Shown here in pieces: positions 9,796 through 22,121 of a stretch of 64,000 bases of DNA. The position numbers were made by a program, and so were the translations under genes. The DNA comes from Streptomyces sp. (GTDB taxonomy: Bacteria; Actinomycetota; Actinomycetes; Streptomycetales; Streptomycetaceae). Each line of letters starts with the position of its first letter. Position 1 is the first letter of the stretch. The stretch lies in the NCBI GenBank assembly GCA_013362785.1, contig JABFVM010000208.1:1-64000 (forward strand), in the 5' to 3' direction. The notes beneath the pieces are model-generated. The model saw nothing but the letters and a program-made list of their open reading frames with translations. It had not been told where the DNA came from and made no database searches.

Positions 9796-10491
9796 TCACG
9801 ACGACAGGTGCGCGGGTGTGCGATCCCAGTCCTCCGGCAAAGAAGGTACAGCCCAGGAGGGATCCGGGCGCCAGTGCGGCCAGCCGTCCGAGAACGGCGG
9901 TCCCCAGGCGCGGATCACCTCCACCGCGTCGCGCCCCGCCTCCCGCACCCGCGCGGCGAGCCGTTCGTCGATCAGTCCGTCCCGCTGGGCCTGCGCGAAC
10001 TCGTCCTCGTCCCGCCAGTGCCAACTGCGGTCCGGATGCACGGAGATGTCGAGGAAATGGTCCTCGGAGTCCACCCCGCCCGCCCAACGGGCCAGCGGCT
10101 CCTCCAGGTTCACGTACCAGTTCTTGAACTGCCACCCGGGCTCCCAGAACAACCACACCGACCACGGCTCACCGGGCCGCGCTAGCTTCAGCACCCCGGT
10201 CCCGAACCAGTGGTCGCGCTGGACGGAACGCGGCTTGGTGTACCGCGTCTCAAGGGGTTCCAGATGCACGGACGTTCCGTCGGCGAGCACCGGCTTCACG
10301 CACTCCGTCCCCGGGGCCAGCCATACGGCGAGGATCTCGTCGTCGTCCCGGACCACGGTGACGGGACGCGCGATGTGGAAGCGAGGGCCGGCGTTCTCCC
10401 GGTACCGCCACAGGATCTGCGTCCCGGGCGCCCAGAAGCCCGTCGACCCGCCCGCTTCCACGTCCCTCGTCACCGCTCCACCGTCTGCCAT
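9796..10491 (-). CDS. DUF402 (FomD-like) hydrolase
   Basis: 231-aa soluble protein of the DUF402 family. The N-terminal part forms the barrel (GTQILWRYRE, IARPVTVVRDDDEILAVWLAPGT). The hallmark acidic segment WYVNLEEPLARWAGGVDSEDHFLDI is near residues 125-150, followed by WHWRDEDEFAQAQRDGLI. FomD and related proteins are metal-dependent nucleotide or phosphonate-nucleotide hydrolases; the WYVNLEEP and D-x-D-x-x-x-D region supplies metal ligands in the family. It is monocistronic here. The substrate is not predictable. Confidence 0.85.
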   Translation of the reverse strand: MADGGAVTRDVEAGGSTGFWAPGTQILWRYRENAGPRFHIARPVTVVRDDDEILAVWLAPGTECVKPVLADGTSVHLEPLETRYTKPRSVQRDHWFGTGVLKLARPGEPWSVWLFWEPGWQFKNWYVNLEEPLARWAGGVDSEDHFLDISVHPDRSWHWRDEDEFAQAQRDGLIDERLAARVREAGRDAVEVIRAWGPPFSDGWPHWRPDPSWAVPSLPEDWDRTPAHLSS

Positions 10492-10563
10492 GCACAGATA
10501 TTAGGTGCCCCGGGCATACGACGCTGCGGCGCCGGTCACGGTTCACGCGGCCGTGATCATCGG

Positions 10564-11949
<1,386 letters not shown>

Positions 11950-12014
11950 ACCCGGTACAGCGATCGGGAGGGGGCGGATGTTCCGGCACTCACGGGGGTT
12001 ATGCGAGGGCATGT

Positions 12015-12030
12015 CTTAAAGCGCTTTAAG
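12015..12030. promoter_or_regulatory. Perfect 16-bp palindrome (LacI-like operator?)
   Basis: CTTAAAGCGCTTTAAG is a perfect dyad centred on a CG step, flanked by AAAG/CTTT arms. It lies in the divergent region between fumC (66 bp upstream of its start) and the AOC-like gene (102 bp upstream). AGCGCT-centred dyads are typical of LacI/GalR-family operators. The cognate regulator is not in the window. Confidence 0.5.
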
Positions 12031-12131
12031 GATGCTTCAAGGACCGGCCTGCCAGCAGGCGGACCTGGAGTGACCGTCGGAGAATGAGGGAGGCAGGAGG
12101 GGAGAGGCCCACACCCCACAGGAGGCAGCAC

Positions 12132-12629
12132 ATGCTTCCCCACCTAAGGAACCTCGGCGCGCTCGGCGCCTGCCTGACCGCGGCCGTCGCCCTCACCGCC
12201 CCGCTCCCCGCGTCCGCCGCTCCCGCCCAGGACGACGAGACGTTCACTCTCTTCGCCAGGGAAGTCGCGGGTCAGGGCGAGGAGACCGAGGGTGAGCAGC
12301 AGGCACCCGACATAGGGGACAGCTTCGCCTTCGCGGACGACCTGTATCAGACCAAGGGCGGCGAGAAGGTCGGCAGAGACGGCGTGACCTGCACCGTGGT
12401 ACGCCTCGGCAACCCCGGCGACCTGCTGTGCGTGGGCACCTTCGTGGTGCCGGGCGGCCATATCGCCGGTCAGGCCTTGCTGCCACTCCAGGAGACGGAG
12501 GGAACGCCCACCTTCGACATCGCGATCACGGGCGGAACCGGCGACTACGAGGCGGCACGCGGCTCCATTCACTCGACCGATGCCGGCGGGGACTACCAGA
12601 AGCTGGAGTTCCTCGTGCACACGGACTGA
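12132..12629 (+). CDS. Secreted allene-oxide-cyclase/dirigent-fold protein
   Basis: 165-aa protein with a Sec signal peptide: basic start, a hydrophobic core near residues 8-26 and an Ala-x-Ala type cleavage site near residue 30. The mature part (FTLFAREV, DLYQTKGGEKVGRD, CTVVRLGNPGDLLCVGTFVVPGG, IAITGGTGDYEAARGSI) matches the allene oxide cyclase/dirigent barrel found in secreted actinobacterial proteins. The TGGTGxYxxARG segment is the family hallmark. ATG 12132 has a clear AGGAGG site 7 bp upstream. The enzymatic role in bacteria is not established. Confidence 0.8.
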   Translation: MLPHLRNLGALGACLTAAVALTAPLPASAAPAQDDETFTLFAREVAGQGEETEGEQQAPDIGDSFAFADDLYQTKGGEKVGRDGVTCTVVRLGNPGDLLCVGTFVVPGGHIAGQALLPLQETEGTPTFDIAITGGTGDYEAARGSIHSTDAGGDYQKLEFLVHTD

Positions 12630-12645
12630 GCCCAGGGACCCTCGG

Positions 12646-12668
12646 CCCGTCCGGCGTTTGAGGACGGG
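12646..12668. repeat. Short hairpin of a dispersed Streptomyces intergenic motif
   Basis: CCCGTCC and GGACGGG (7-bp stem) flank GGCGTTTGA. The core TCCGGCGTTTGAGGAC is a sequence I recall as dispersed in many Streptomyces intergenic regions. It sits between two convergent genes and could aid termination. Confidence 0.5.
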
Positions 12669-12713
12669 CAGGGGCGGCGGGGACGAGAACCGTCTCCCGC
12701 CGCACCCGAGGCG

Positions 12714-14381
<1,668 letters not shown>

Positions 14382-14557
14382 CTCAGCCCATTCCTCACTC
14401 GACAGACGGCTGCCGCCTCCATTGGCGGCCTCATCAGCGTAGAACCTGTCCAAGGCCGGAAGCTTGTGAGGTAAGGCTCAGTTAGTCGTCCCCAAGGTCA
14501 TGCGGGCTTCATCCACAGGGGGTATCGCGATCTATCGTGTTTGGGTACGCTGCTGCC

Positions 14558-15241
14558 GTGGACCTTCAGAAGCAGACCGCACCGGCTGCCACCACCGAGC
14601 TGCGCGCCTCCGACGCCGATCGCGACCGGATCGCCGACATCCTGCGCGACGCCCTGGCCGAGGGCCGCCTGACCGCCGACGAGCACGCCGAGCGCGTCGA
14701 GGGCGTGCTGGCGGCCAAGACGGTCGGCGAACTGGACGTGTTCATACGGGACCTGCCCGCCGCCCACCAGCCCCGCGCACCCCGCGCCCCGGCCTACGAC
14801 CGCCCGGCCCCCGGCGCCATCCCGGCCGACCCCGACGACAACGTGGTCGCGGTCTTCAGCGCCGCCGTCCGCAAGGGCCGCTGGCGTGCGGGCCGCCGTA
14901 TCCACGCGTACGCGATCTTCGGCAGCGTGGAGATAGACCTCAGCGAGGCGATCTTCGAGTACCAGCAGGTCGTGATCCGCGCGATATCGGTCTTCGGCAG
15001 CGTCGACGTCCGCGTCCCGGAGAACGTCTCGCTGCGGGGCGCCGGCGGCGGCGTGCTCGGCAACTTCGAGGTGGACACGCTCGACGCGGAGGACCCGGCG
15101 GCGCCGGTCGTCCATGTCGACGGCTGGGCCGTGCTCGGCAGCATCGAGGGCAGGCCGAAGCGGGGGAAACTCGTCGCCGACATTCTCGATCGTGTGGAAC
15201 GCAGGCTGGATCGGAGTTTGCGCAAGCATTTCGACCGTTGA
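14558..15241 (+). CDS. DUF1707 (SHOCT-like) domain protein
   Basis: 227-aa protein. The N-terminal DUF1707 motif is LRASDADRDRIADILRDAL followed by EGRLTADEHAERV at residues 14-45. The rest is a beta-rich domain with two FGSVxxxV repeats (AIFGSVEIDL and SVFGSVDVRVPE), resembling LiaF/DUF2154-type cell-wall-active domains. No membrane helix is obvious. GTG 14558 is selected; another GTG at 14537 is possible and would add seven residues. It is divergent from the class I fumarase. Its function is not known. Confidence 0.85.
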   Translation: MDLQKQTAPAATTELRASDADRDRIADILRDALAEGRLTADEHAERVEGVLAAKTVGELDVFIRDLPAAHQPRAPRAPAYDRPAPGAIPADPDDNVVAVFSAAVRKGRWRAGRRIHAYAIFGSVEIDLSEAIFEYQQVVIRAISVFGSVDVRVPENVSLRGAGGGVLGNFEVDTLDAEDPAAPVVHVDGWAVLGSIEGRPKRGKLVADILDRVERRLDRSLRKHFDR

Positions 15242-15415
15242 CGGTTGTGAATCGAACCGATTCCCACGCCTCTCCGAGGCCCCCCGGACACCCCGCAACG
15301 GTGCTCAGGACCCCCCGAAATCCAGCGGTTCGAAACTGACTGCATAGGCGCGCGTACAGCGGGTAGACCTTGCTGCATCGTCTCTCGCTCGCGAAGCCGT
15401 CGTCAGGAGTAGACC

Positions 15416-15793
15416 GTGCTGCAACCGCCGCATTCGTCCCTGCAGGTAGCTGCCGTTCCGGCCCAGCGGGTGCCAGCGCGAGACAGGGATCAAGACGCCC
15501 CATGGCATACGGAGGCCGTGTGCCGGCGCGACGAGGCCGGCCTGTTCTTCGCCCCCTCGAAGGAGCCCACGGCGGCCCGGCTCTCCCGTGAGGAGGCCGC
15601 CAAGCGGGTCTGCGCCCGCTGCCCGGTCATGGTCGAGTGTCGCGAACACGCCCTCCTCCAGCCCGAACCGTACGGCGTCTGGGGCGGCCTCACGGCGGCC
15701 GAGCGCCGGGTGGTCCTGGCCAGGCGCCGCCGCCGCGAAATGGAACTGAAGAAGGCGGCGCGGGCGACGAACCGGATAGCGCAGGCGGGCTGA
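15416..15793 (+). CDS. wblI: WhiB-like iron-sulfur transcription factor
   Basis: 125-aa Wbl protein binding a [4Fe-4S] cluster. The four ligands are C36, C66, C69 and C75 (C-x29-C-x2-C-x5-C), followed by the G[V/I]WGG turn at 87-91 and a basic C-terminal region (ARRRRREMELKKA) for DNA or sigma-factor contact. GTG start at 15416. The neighbouring order DUF1707 - wbl - glpX matches the S. coelicolor locus of wblI as I recall it, hence the symbol. Wbl proteins act with HrdB-type sigma factors. A bidirectional terminator follows. Confidence 0.88.
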   Translation: MLQPPHSSLQVAAVPAQRVPARDRDQDAPWHTEAVCRRDEAGLFFAPSKEPTAARLSREEAAKRVCARCPVMVECREHALLQPEPYGVWGGLTAAERRVVLARRRRREMELKKAARATNRIAQAG

Positions 15794-15805
15794 GAAGCAA
15801 AGAAA

Positions 15806-15837
15806 TTGGGCGCCCCCTCCGCACGGGGGGCGCCCAA
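15806..15837. terminator. Bidirectional terminator between wblI and glpX
   Basis: A 12-bp stem, TTGGGCGCCCCC with GGGGGCGCCCAA, with an 8-base loop lies between the two convergent genes. Confidence 0.85.
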
Positions 15838-15871
15838 CGTCTTAAGGGCCGCGCAGCAGCGTGGCGCTAAT

Positions 15872-16909
15872 TCACTTCGCCCTGTCGAAGTCAATCGCGC
15901 TGTAAGCCCGCAGCTTCCTGAGCCGGTGCTCGGAATCAATCCGCCGCACCGTCCCCGACTTCGACCGCATCACAATCGAGTCGGTGGTCGCGGTGTCCGA
16001 CCGATACCGCACTCCGCGCAGCAACTCACCGTCCGTGATGCCGGTGGCGACGAAGAACACGTTGTCCCCGGCGACCAGGTCATCGGTCATCAGCACGCGG
16101 TCCAGGTCGTGCCCGGCGTCGATCGCCCGCTGCCGCTCCTCGTCGTCCTTCGGCCACAGCTTGCCCTGGATGGTCCCGCCGAGGCACTTCACGGCACAGG
16201 CCGAGATGATGCCCTCCGGCGTACCGCCGATACCGAGCAGCATGTCGACGCCGGTGCCCTCGCGCAGCGCGTAGATCGACCCCGCGACATCACCGTCGGA
16301 GATCAGCTTGATCCGCGCTCCGGCGTCCCGGATCTCCTTGATGATGCCCTCGTGCCGGGGCCGGTCGAGGATGACGACGGTGACGTCCTCCGGCGTCGAC
16401 CGCTTCGCCTTGGCGACCCGGCGGATGTTCACCGCCACGGGCGCGTTGATGTCGACGAAGTCGGCGGCCTCGGGGCCGGTGACCAGCTTGTCCATGTAGA
16501 ACACGGCGGACGGGTCGAACATCGACCCCCGGTCCGCGGCCGCGAGGACGGCGATCGCGTTCGGCATGCCTTTCGCGGTCAGCGTGGTGCCGTCGATCGG
16601 GTCGACGGCGATGTCGCACTCCGGTCCGGTCCCGTCGCCGACCTGCTCCCCGTTGAAGAGCATCGGTGCCTCGTCCTTCTCGCCCTCACCGATGACGACG
16701 ACGCCGTTCATCGACACGGTGGAGACGAGGGTCCGCATGGCGCGCACCGCGGCACCGTCGGCGCCGTTCTTGTCGCCGCGCCCGACCCAGCGGCCCGCGG
16801 CCATCGCCGCGGCTTCGGTCACACGGACCAGTTCCAGGGCCAGGTTGCGGTCGGGGGCTTCGCTGGGTACTTCGAGCTCGGACGGCAGATGATGATGATT
16901 CTCGGTCAT
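15872..16909 (-). CDS. glpX: Fructose-1,6-bisphosphatase, class II (GlpX)
   Basis: 345-aa Mg/Mn-dependent phosphatase of gluconeogenesis. GEGEKDEAP at 74-82 and the metal-binding DPIDGTT at 103-109 are present. Further GlpX motifs are VVILDRPRH, the [14 protein letters not shown] stretch, and [21 protein letters not shown] carrying the substrate-binding segment. ATG 16909 has an AAAGGTG ribosome site; the open frame extends further up but into non-coding sequence. It is divergent from the DUF4245 gene. Confidence 0.96.
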   Translation of the reverse strand: MTENHHHLPSELEVPSEAPDRNLALELVRVTEAAAMAAGRWVGRGDKNGADGAAVRAMRTLVSTVSMNGVVVIGEGEKDEAPMLFNGEQVGDGTGPECDIAVDPIDGTTLTAKGMPNAIAVLAAADRGSMFDPSAVFYMDKLVTGPEAADFVDINAPVAVNIRRVAKAKRSTPEDVTVVILDRPRHEGIIKEIRDAGARIKLISDGDVAGSIYALREGTGVDMLLGIGGTPEGIISACAVKCLGGTIQGKLWPKDDEERQRAIDAGHDLDRVLMTDDLVAGDNVFFVATGITDGELLRGVRYRSDTATTDSIVMRSKSGTVRRIDSEHRLRKLRAYSAIDFDRAK

Positions 16910-17036
16910 CGAGGCGCACCTTTCTGATACGACGACGGCCGGATGAGGGTTCGACCCTGACTCTATCCTCGGGCGGACAGAATGAGCAGGGGGCCCCACG
17001 GATGAGCAGACCAGGGCACCTGCGACGATAGGGGGC

Positions 17037-17558
17037 GTGGCAGGTTCGAACGGCAAGCAGAAGTCGGTCCGGAACATGGTGCTCTCCCTGGGAGTGACCG
17101 TGCTCGCGGCCGGAGTCATCTATCTCTTCGTTCCCCGTGAGGGCGGCACCCCCGACCTCCCGCGGGTCGACTACCGCGTCGAACTGCTGACGGCCCGCCG
17201 GGCGGCGTCCTACCCGGTGGCCGCGCCCCAGGGTCTGCCCGACACCTGGAAGCCGACCTCCGTCCGCTTCCGGGGCGACAAGGCCGACGCCTGGCATCTC
17301 GGTTTCCACACCCCCGACGGGCAGTACGTGCAGATCGAGCAGTCCACTCAGAAGCCGGCGGAGTTCATCGAAGAGGCCAGCCAGGGCGGCCGGGAGACCA
17401 AGGGCGCCCAGAAGATCGGCGACCGGACGTGGACGCGGTACACGGGCGGCCGGTACGACGCGCTGGTCCACCAGGAGAACGGCGCGACGACCGTGGTGGC
17501 GGGCACGGGTTCGTTCGAGCAGCTGAAGCAGATGGCGGCGGCGCTGAAGACGGCGTGA
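17037..17558 (+). CDS. DUF4245 membrane-anchored protein
   Basis: 173-aa protein with one N-terminal membrane segment at residues 13-32 ([21 protein letters not shown] in part), then an extracytoplasmic domain with the DUF4245 pattern [33 protein letters not shown], and [15 protein letters not shown] at the end. GTG start at 17037. A strong bidirectional terminator lies 60 bp downstream. Function unknown; the family is widespread in actinobacteria next to glpX. Confidence 0.88.
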   Translation: MAGSNGKQKSVRNMVLSLGVTVLAAGVIYLFVPREGGTPDLPRVDYRVELLTARRAASYPVAAPQGLPDTWKPTSVRFRGDKADAWHLGFHTPDGQYVQIEQSTQKPAEFIEEASQGGRETKGAQKIGDRTWTRYTGGRYDALVHQENGATTVVAGTGSFEQLKQMAAALKTA

Positions 17559-17618
17559 GCGACCGGGTGTGACTCGGTCGGCTGTGAGTCGAGCGGCCGT
17601 GACCCGACAGGCGTGACG

Positions 17619-17648
17619 AAGGCCCCCGGCATCGACGCCGGGGGCCTT
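17619..17648. terminator. Bidirectional terminator
   Basis: A perfect 12-bp stem (AAGGCCCCCGGC / GCCGGGGGCCTT) with a 6-base loop separates the convergent DUF4245 and nitroreductase genes. Confidence 0.88.
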
Positions 17649-17665
17649 CCTCATGCGCGCTCGGT

Positions 17666-18256
17666 TCAGACCGTGGTGACGACCTGGTCGAACTCCAGGC
17701 GCGGGGAGCGCGGGTACCAGGCGTCCGGGCCCGGCTTGCCGATGTTGACGACCATCAGCGGGGTGTGGTCGTCGTCCAGGAACTCCTTGCGGACGCCCTC
17801 GAAGTCGAAGCCGGTCATCGGGCCGGCGGCCAGCCCGGCGGCGCGGACGCCGACGATGAAGTACGCGGCCTGCAGGGCGGCGTTCATCCCGGCGGCGTTC
17901 TCACGGGCGGCGCGCTCGCTGAAGAAGACGTCCTTGGCCTGCGGGAACGCCGGGAACAGGGCGGGCAGCTCCTCGTGGAACTCGTTGTCCGCGGAGAGGA
18001 TCGCGACCAGCGGGGCGGCGGCGGTCTTGGCCTGGTTGCCCTCGGCCATGTGCTGCACCAGACGCTCACGGGCCTCGGCGGAGCGGACCAGGGTGATGCG
18101 CAGCGGGGTCTGGTTGAAGGCGGTGGGGCCGTACTTGACCAGGTCGTAGATCGCCTGGACCTGCTCCTCGGTCACCGGCTCGTCGGTGAAGGCGTTCGCG
18201 GTGCGGGCCTCGCGGAACAGCAGGTCCTGGGCGGCGGGGTCAAGGGCGAGAGACAT
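17666..18256 (-). CDS. Nitroreductase family protein (RutE/malonic semialdehyde reductase-like)
   Basis: 196-aa flavin-dependent oxidoreductase. The FMN-binding pattern R-x-A-NAFTDEPV, the YDLVKYGPTAFNQTPLRITLVRS stretch (residues about 41-62), and the late GPMTGFDFEGVRKEF match the HadB/RutE subgroup, which reduces malonic semialdehyde-like substrates with NAD(P)H. ATG 18256 is preceded by GAGAAGG. It stands alone between a terminator and xseB, with a 213-bp gap upstream. Confidence 0.88.
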   Translation of the reverse strand: MSLALDPAAQDLLFREARTANAFTDEPVTEEQVQAIYDLVKYGPTAFNQTPLRITLVRSAEARERLVQHMAEGNQAKTAAAPLVAILSADNEFHEELPALFPAFPQAKDVFFSERAARENAAGMNAALQAAYFIVGVRAAGLAAGPMTGFDFEGVRKEFLDDDHTPLMVVNIGKPGPDAWYPRSPRLEFDQVVTTV

Positions 18257-18469
18257 GCGTGAACCTTCTCGGGTTGTGCGGCGTGCGGATAAGGCGTGCG
18301 GATAAACGGACCGGGGACCGGTTTCGTCCTCGACGGTACGCGACACAAGTTCAAGGTTCAACAAAAAGCCGGGCGTGGTGATCCGCTTCACAGCCGCGCC
18401 ATGCTTTACGGCGCCCGAGGCCTGACGCCCGACGCCGACACGGTGTTCTACGCCTCGCCGCCCCGACGG

Positions 18470-18721
18470 CTACGACTCGCCTGCGCCGTCTTCCTGCTCG
18501 GCCCCCGCCCCGGCCTCGGCCTCCTCGGCGAGCGCGGCGTCCAGGCGTGCCCGCGCCCCCTCCAGCCAGCGCCGGCACACCTTGGCCAGCTCCTCGCCCC
18601 GCTCCCACAGCGCGAGGGACTCCTCCAGCGTCGTGCCGCCCGCCTCCAGTCGCCGTACGACATCGATCAGCTCGTCCCGGGCCTGCTCGTAGCCCAGTGC
18701 CTCTTCCACCTTGCTGGTCAT
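18470..18721 (-). CDS. xseB: Exodeoxyribonuclease VII small subunit
   Basis: 83-aa helical subunit of ExoVII, which degrades single-stranded DNA. The family core [18 protein letters not shown] then [19 protein letters not shown] spans residues 11-50. The C-terminal 20 residues are acidic and variable. It lies 9 bp downstream of xseA in the same operon. Confidence 0.95.
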   Translation of the reverse strand: MTSKVEEALGYEQARDELIDVVRRLEAGGTTLEESLALWERGEELAKVCRRWLEGARARLDAALAEEAEAGAGAEQEDGAGES

Positions 18722-18730
18722 TCGCCCACC

Positions 18731-19951
18731 CTATGCATCGGCTCGTGCGTCGACTCGTACGGAGACCTCACCCTCGGCGACCCGCGCCCGCAGTGCCTCG
18801 TCCGCGGTCACCTCGTCCGGGTCGCGGACCACGTGCCCGTCGGCCTTCTGCAGCACCGCGTACCCCCGCTTCAGGGTCGCGGCGGGGGAGAGGGCCACTA
18901 CGCGTGCGTGCGTGTGCGTCAGCTCGGAGTCGGCGCGGTCGAGGTGGTGGCCGAGGCAGCGGCGGCCACGGTCGAGCAGGGACGCCACATGATCGGCACG
19001 CTCGTCGATCATGCGGTGCGGGTCCTCTATCGAGGGCCGCGCGAGGGCGTGCGCGAGCCCGCGCTCCTCCCGCTCGATGAGCGCCTCGACACAGCGCCGG
19101 GCCCGGTCGCGCAGCAGCCGTACGCGTTCGTACTCCTCGCCCACGTCCGGTACGACCTTCTTGGCGGCGTCGGTGGGGGTGGAGGCGCGCAGGTCGGCGA
19201 CGTAGTCCAGGAGGGGGGTGTCGGGCTCGTGCCCGATGGCGGAGACGACCGGGGTGCGGCAGGACGCCACGGCGCGCACCAGCTGCTCGTCGGAGAAGGG
19301 CAGCAGGTCCTCGACGCTGCCGCCGCCGCGGGCGACGATGATCACGTCCACGGCGTCGATCTCGTCGAGTTCCTTCACCGCCTGGACGACCTGCGGCACG
19401 GCGTGCACGCCCTGGACGGGGACGTTGCGCACCTCGAAGCGGACGGCGGGCCAGCGGTGCCGGGCGTTCTCCAGGACGTCCCGCTCGGCGGCGGACGCCC
19501 GGCCGCAGACGAGGCCGATCAGCTGGGGCAGGAAGGGGAGCGGCTTCTTGCGCTCCGGGGCGAAGAGCCCCTCGGCGGTGAGCGCCTTCTTCAGCATCTC
19601 CAGCCGGGCGAGGAGCTCGCCGACGCCGACCGGCCTTATCTCGGTGGCCCGCAGGGAGAGCTGGCCGCGGGGGGCGTACCACTCGGGTTTGGCGAGTACG
19701 ACGACGCGGGCGCCCTCGCTCACCACGTCGGCGACGGCGTCGAAGACCTGGCGGTAGGCCGTCACGCTGACGGAGATGTCGTACGACGGGTCGCGCAGGG
19801 TGAGGAACACGACGCCGGCGCCGGGGCGTCTCGACAGCTGGGTGATCTGGCCCTCGACCCACACCGCGCCGAGGCGGTCGATCCAGCCGCCGATGAGGCG
19901 TGACACCTCGCCGACGGGCAGGGGGGATTCGGGGGACGTGTTCACAGCCAT
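18731..19951 (-). CDS. xseA: Exodeoxyribonuclease VII large subunit
   Basis: 406-aa catalytic subunit. An N-terminal OB-fold ([22 protein letters not shown]) is followed by the nuclease domain with [20 protein letters not shown] and the conserved [21 protein letters not shown] segment near residues 190-212, then [27 protein letters not shown] coiled-coil C-terminal region comes last. Start ATG 19951 fits homologues. The frame remains open upstream through a tandem-repeat region (20031-20117) that would encode a repeated PLLVPPPx tract, and that extension is judged non-coding. Confidence 0.95.
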   Translation of the reverse strand: MAVNTSPESPLPVGEVSRLIGGWIDRLGAVWVEGQITQLSRRPGAGVVFLTLRDPSYDISVSVTAYRQVFDAVADVVSEGARVVVLAKPEWYAPRGQLSLRATEIRPVGVGELLARLEMLKKALTAEGLFAPERKKPLPFLPQLIGLVCGRASAAERDVLENARHRWPAVRFEVRNVPVQGVHAVPQVVQAVKELDEIDAVDVIIVARGGGSVEDLLPFSDEQLVRAVASCRTPVVSAIGHEPDTPLLDYVADLRASTPTDAAKKVVPDVGEEYERVRLLRDRARRCVEALIEREERGLAHALARPSIEDPHRMIDERADHVASLLDRGRRCLGHHLDRADSELTHTHARVVALSPAATLKRGYAVLQKADGHVVRDPDEVTADEALRARVAEGEVSVRVDARADA

Positions 19952-20030
19952 GCGCCGAGCGTAACGGGCGGCACTGACAGGGACGGGCGAGTGGCGCGGG
20001 CCGCGGCGCGTGGGTGACGGGCAGCGGAAG

Positions 20031-20117
20031 ACGAGCAGTGGGACGGGCGGTGGAACGAGCAGTGGGGCGGGCGGTGGAACGAGCAGTGGAACGGGCGAGG
20101 GAGGACGAGCGGTGGAA
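20031..20117. repeat. 24-bp tandem repeat upstream of xseA/ispH
   Basis: About 3.5 copies of the unit ACGAGCAGTGGGRCGGGCGGTGGA occur within the 346-bp divergent region between xseA and ispH. Copies differ by one to four bases and the last is truncated. Otherwise the region holds no gene; the ispH promoter probably lies between the array and 20298. Confidence 0.85.
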
Positions 20118-20297
20118 GCCGAGGTTCCGGCCTGCCTCGGTCCGTCATCCGGCGTACTTCCGCCGCGCCCCACCCGGTCGTCACGCCCCTCCTCCGCCTC
20201 GCCGGCCCTCTCCGCCCCCTCCCCTCACACCCCGTCGTCAATCCCGGCACCAAGCCGTCACCTGCGCGATCTTCGGCGTCCCTGGCGCACCCTTACG

Positions 20298-21323
20298 ATG
20301 GGGTGCATGACTGCTTCGCCTGGCCGCCGTGTCCTGCTCGCCGCCCCCCGTGGCTACTGCGCGGGCGTGGACCGCGCCGTGATCGCCGTCGAGAAAGCCC
20401 TGGAGCAGTACGGCGCTCCGGTGTACGTCCGGCACGAGATCGTCCACAACAAGTACGTCGTGCAGACCCTGGAGAAGAAGGGTGCCGTCTTCGTCGAGCG
20501 GACGGAGGAGGTGCCGCCGGGCAACATCGTGATGTTCTCGGCGCACGGCGTCGCCCCCGTCGTCCACGAAGAGGCCGCGCGCGGCAAGCTCGCCACCATC
20601 GACGCGACCTGCCCGCTGGTCACCAAGGTCCACAAGGAAGCCGTCCGCTTCGCCAACGAGGACTACGACATCCTCCTGATCGGGCACGAGGGCCACGAAG
20701 AGGTCATCGGCACGTCCGGCGAGGCCCCCGAGCACATCCAGCTCGTAGACGGCCCGGCCGATGTCGCCAAGGTCGAGGTCCGCGACCCGTCGAAGATCGT
20801 GTGGCTGTCACAGACCACCCTCTCCGTCGACGAGACCATGGAGACCGTCGACGCGCTGAAGGAGAAGTTCCCGCAGCTGATCTCCCCGCCCAGCGACGAC
20901 ATCTGCTACGCCACGCAGAACCGCCAGCTCGCGGTGAAGCAGATGGGCGCCGAGGCCGAGCTGGTCATCGTGGTCGGCTCCCGCAACTCCTCCAACTCCA
21001 AGCGGCTGGTCGAGGTCGCCAAGCTGGCCGGCTCCCGTGAGGCCTACCTCGTGGACTTCGCCAGCGAGATCGACGAGGCCTGGCTGGAGGGCGTGACCAC
21101 GGTGGGCGTCACCTCCGGCGCCTCCGTACCGGAGGTGCTGGTCGAGGAGGTCCTGGAGTGGCTCGCCGAGCGCGGCTACGGCGACGTGGAGCTCGTCAAG
21201 GCCGCCGAGGAGTCCATCACTTTCTCGCTGCCCAAGGAACTGCGCCGCGACCTGCGTGAGGAGGCGGCGGCGCTGATCGCCGAGCGCACGGGGGCCGGTG
21301 ACTCCGGTGACTCCGGGGAGTGA
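20298..21323 (+). CDS. ispH: 4-hydroxy-3-methylbut-2-enyl diphosphate reductase
   Basis: 341-aa final enzyme of the MEP pathway, converting HMBPP to IPP and DMAPP with an iron-sulfur cluster. The three cluster cysteines are C21 ([13 protein letters not shown]), C105 ([11 protein letters not shown]) and C203 ([11 protein letters not shown]). The substrate-binding [11 protein letters not shown] is near 232-242 and SGASVPE near 280. ATG 20298 (MGCMTASPG) is used; a second ATG at 20307 is equally possible. The C-terminal GDSGDSGE tail is poorly conserved. Confidence 0.96.
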   Translation: MGCMTASPGRRVLLAAPRGYCAGVDRAVIAVEKALEQYGAPVYVRHEIVHNKYVVQTLEKKGAVFVERTEEVPPGNIVMFSAHGVAPVVHEEAARGKLATIDATCPLVTKVHKEAVRFANEDYDILLIGHEGHEEVIGTSGEAPEHIQLVDGPADVAKVEVRDPSKIVWLSQTTLSVDETMETVDALKEKFPQLISPPSDDICYATQNRQLAVKQMGAEAELVIVVGSRNSSNSKRLVEVAKLAGSREAYLVDFASEIDEAWLEGVTTVGVTSGASVPEVLVEEVLEWLAERGYGDVELVKAAEESITFSLPKELRRDLREEAAALIAERTGAGDSGDSGE

Positions 21324-21352
21324 CTGTCAGTCCTGCGTCGTAACGTAGAGCC

Positions 21353-22102
21353 ATGCAGATCTTCGGCTTGGACATCGGTGGATCCGGGATCAAGGGCGCC
21401 CCGGTGGACCTGGACAGGGGCGACCTCGCGGAGGAGCGCTTCAAGGTGCTCACTCCGCACCCGGCCACACCCGACGGCGTGGCCGACGGGGTGAAGCAGG
21501 TGGTCGAGCACTACGGCTGGACGGGGCCGGTCGGGCTCACGTTCCCCGGCGTGGTCACCGACGGCTCCACGATCCGCACGGCGGCGAACGTCGACAAGAG
21601 CTGGATCGACACCGACGCGCGCGCGTTGTTCAGCGAACGCCTCGGCGGCCACCCGGTGACGGTGGTCAACGACGCGGACGCGGCCGGCGTCGCCGAGATG
21701 CACTTCGGCGCGGGCCGCGACCGCCGGGGCACGGTGATCCTCCTCACCTTCGGCACGGGCATCGGCAGCGCGCTGTTCGTCGACGGCACCCTCGTCCCCA
21801 ACACCGAGCTGGGCCACCTCGAACTCCACGGCCACGACGCCGAGAAGCGCGCCTCCAGCAAGGCCAAGGAGGACGAGGAGCTGACCTGGGAGCACTGGGC
21901 CCACCGCGTCCGCAAGTACCTCGCCCATGTCGAGATGCTGTTCTCCCCGGAGCTGTTCATCATCGGCGGCGGGGTGAGCCGGAAGTCCCACAAGTTCCTG
22001 CACTACATCGAGGGCATCAAGGCGGAGATCGTCCCGGCCCAGCTGCAGAACAACGCGGGGATCGTGGGGGCGGCGATGCGGGCGGCCGAGAAGGCCGACT
22101 AG
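21353..22102 (+). CDS. ppgK: Polyphosphate glucokinase
   Basis: 249-aa ROK-family kinase that phosphorylates glucose with polyphosphate (or ATP). The phosphate-binding loop FGLDIGGSGIKGAPVD is at residues 4-19. The ATPase core has VVNDADAAGVAEMHFGAG (catalytic Asp in NDAD) and LLTFGTGIGSALFVDG. The ELGHLELHGHDAEKRAS segment is characteristic of the polyphosphate glucokinase subgroup, and FIIGGGVSRK ends the domain. It lies 29 bp after ispH, probably co-transcribed. Confidence 0.95.
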   Translation: MQIFGLDIGGSGIKGAPVDLDRGDLAEERFKVLTPHPATPDGVADGVKQVVEHYGWTGPVGLTFPGVVTDGSTIRTAANVDKSWIDTDARALFSERLGGHPVTVVNDADAAGVAEMHFGAGRDRRGTVILLTFGTGIGSALFVDGTLVPNTELGHLELHGHDAEKRASSKAKEDEELTWEHWAHRVRKYLAHVEMLFSPELFIIGGGVSRKSHKFLHYIEGIKAEIVPAQLQNNAGIVGAAMRAAEKAD

Positions 22103-22121
22103 CAGGACGGCCGGCCGACGG

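Noticed and set aside
20031-20117. 24-bp repeats as a possible CRISPR array
   Set aside because: Units are directly adjacent without spacers and no cas genes are present. The same holds for the 10-, 12- and 13-bp arrays in the cluster.
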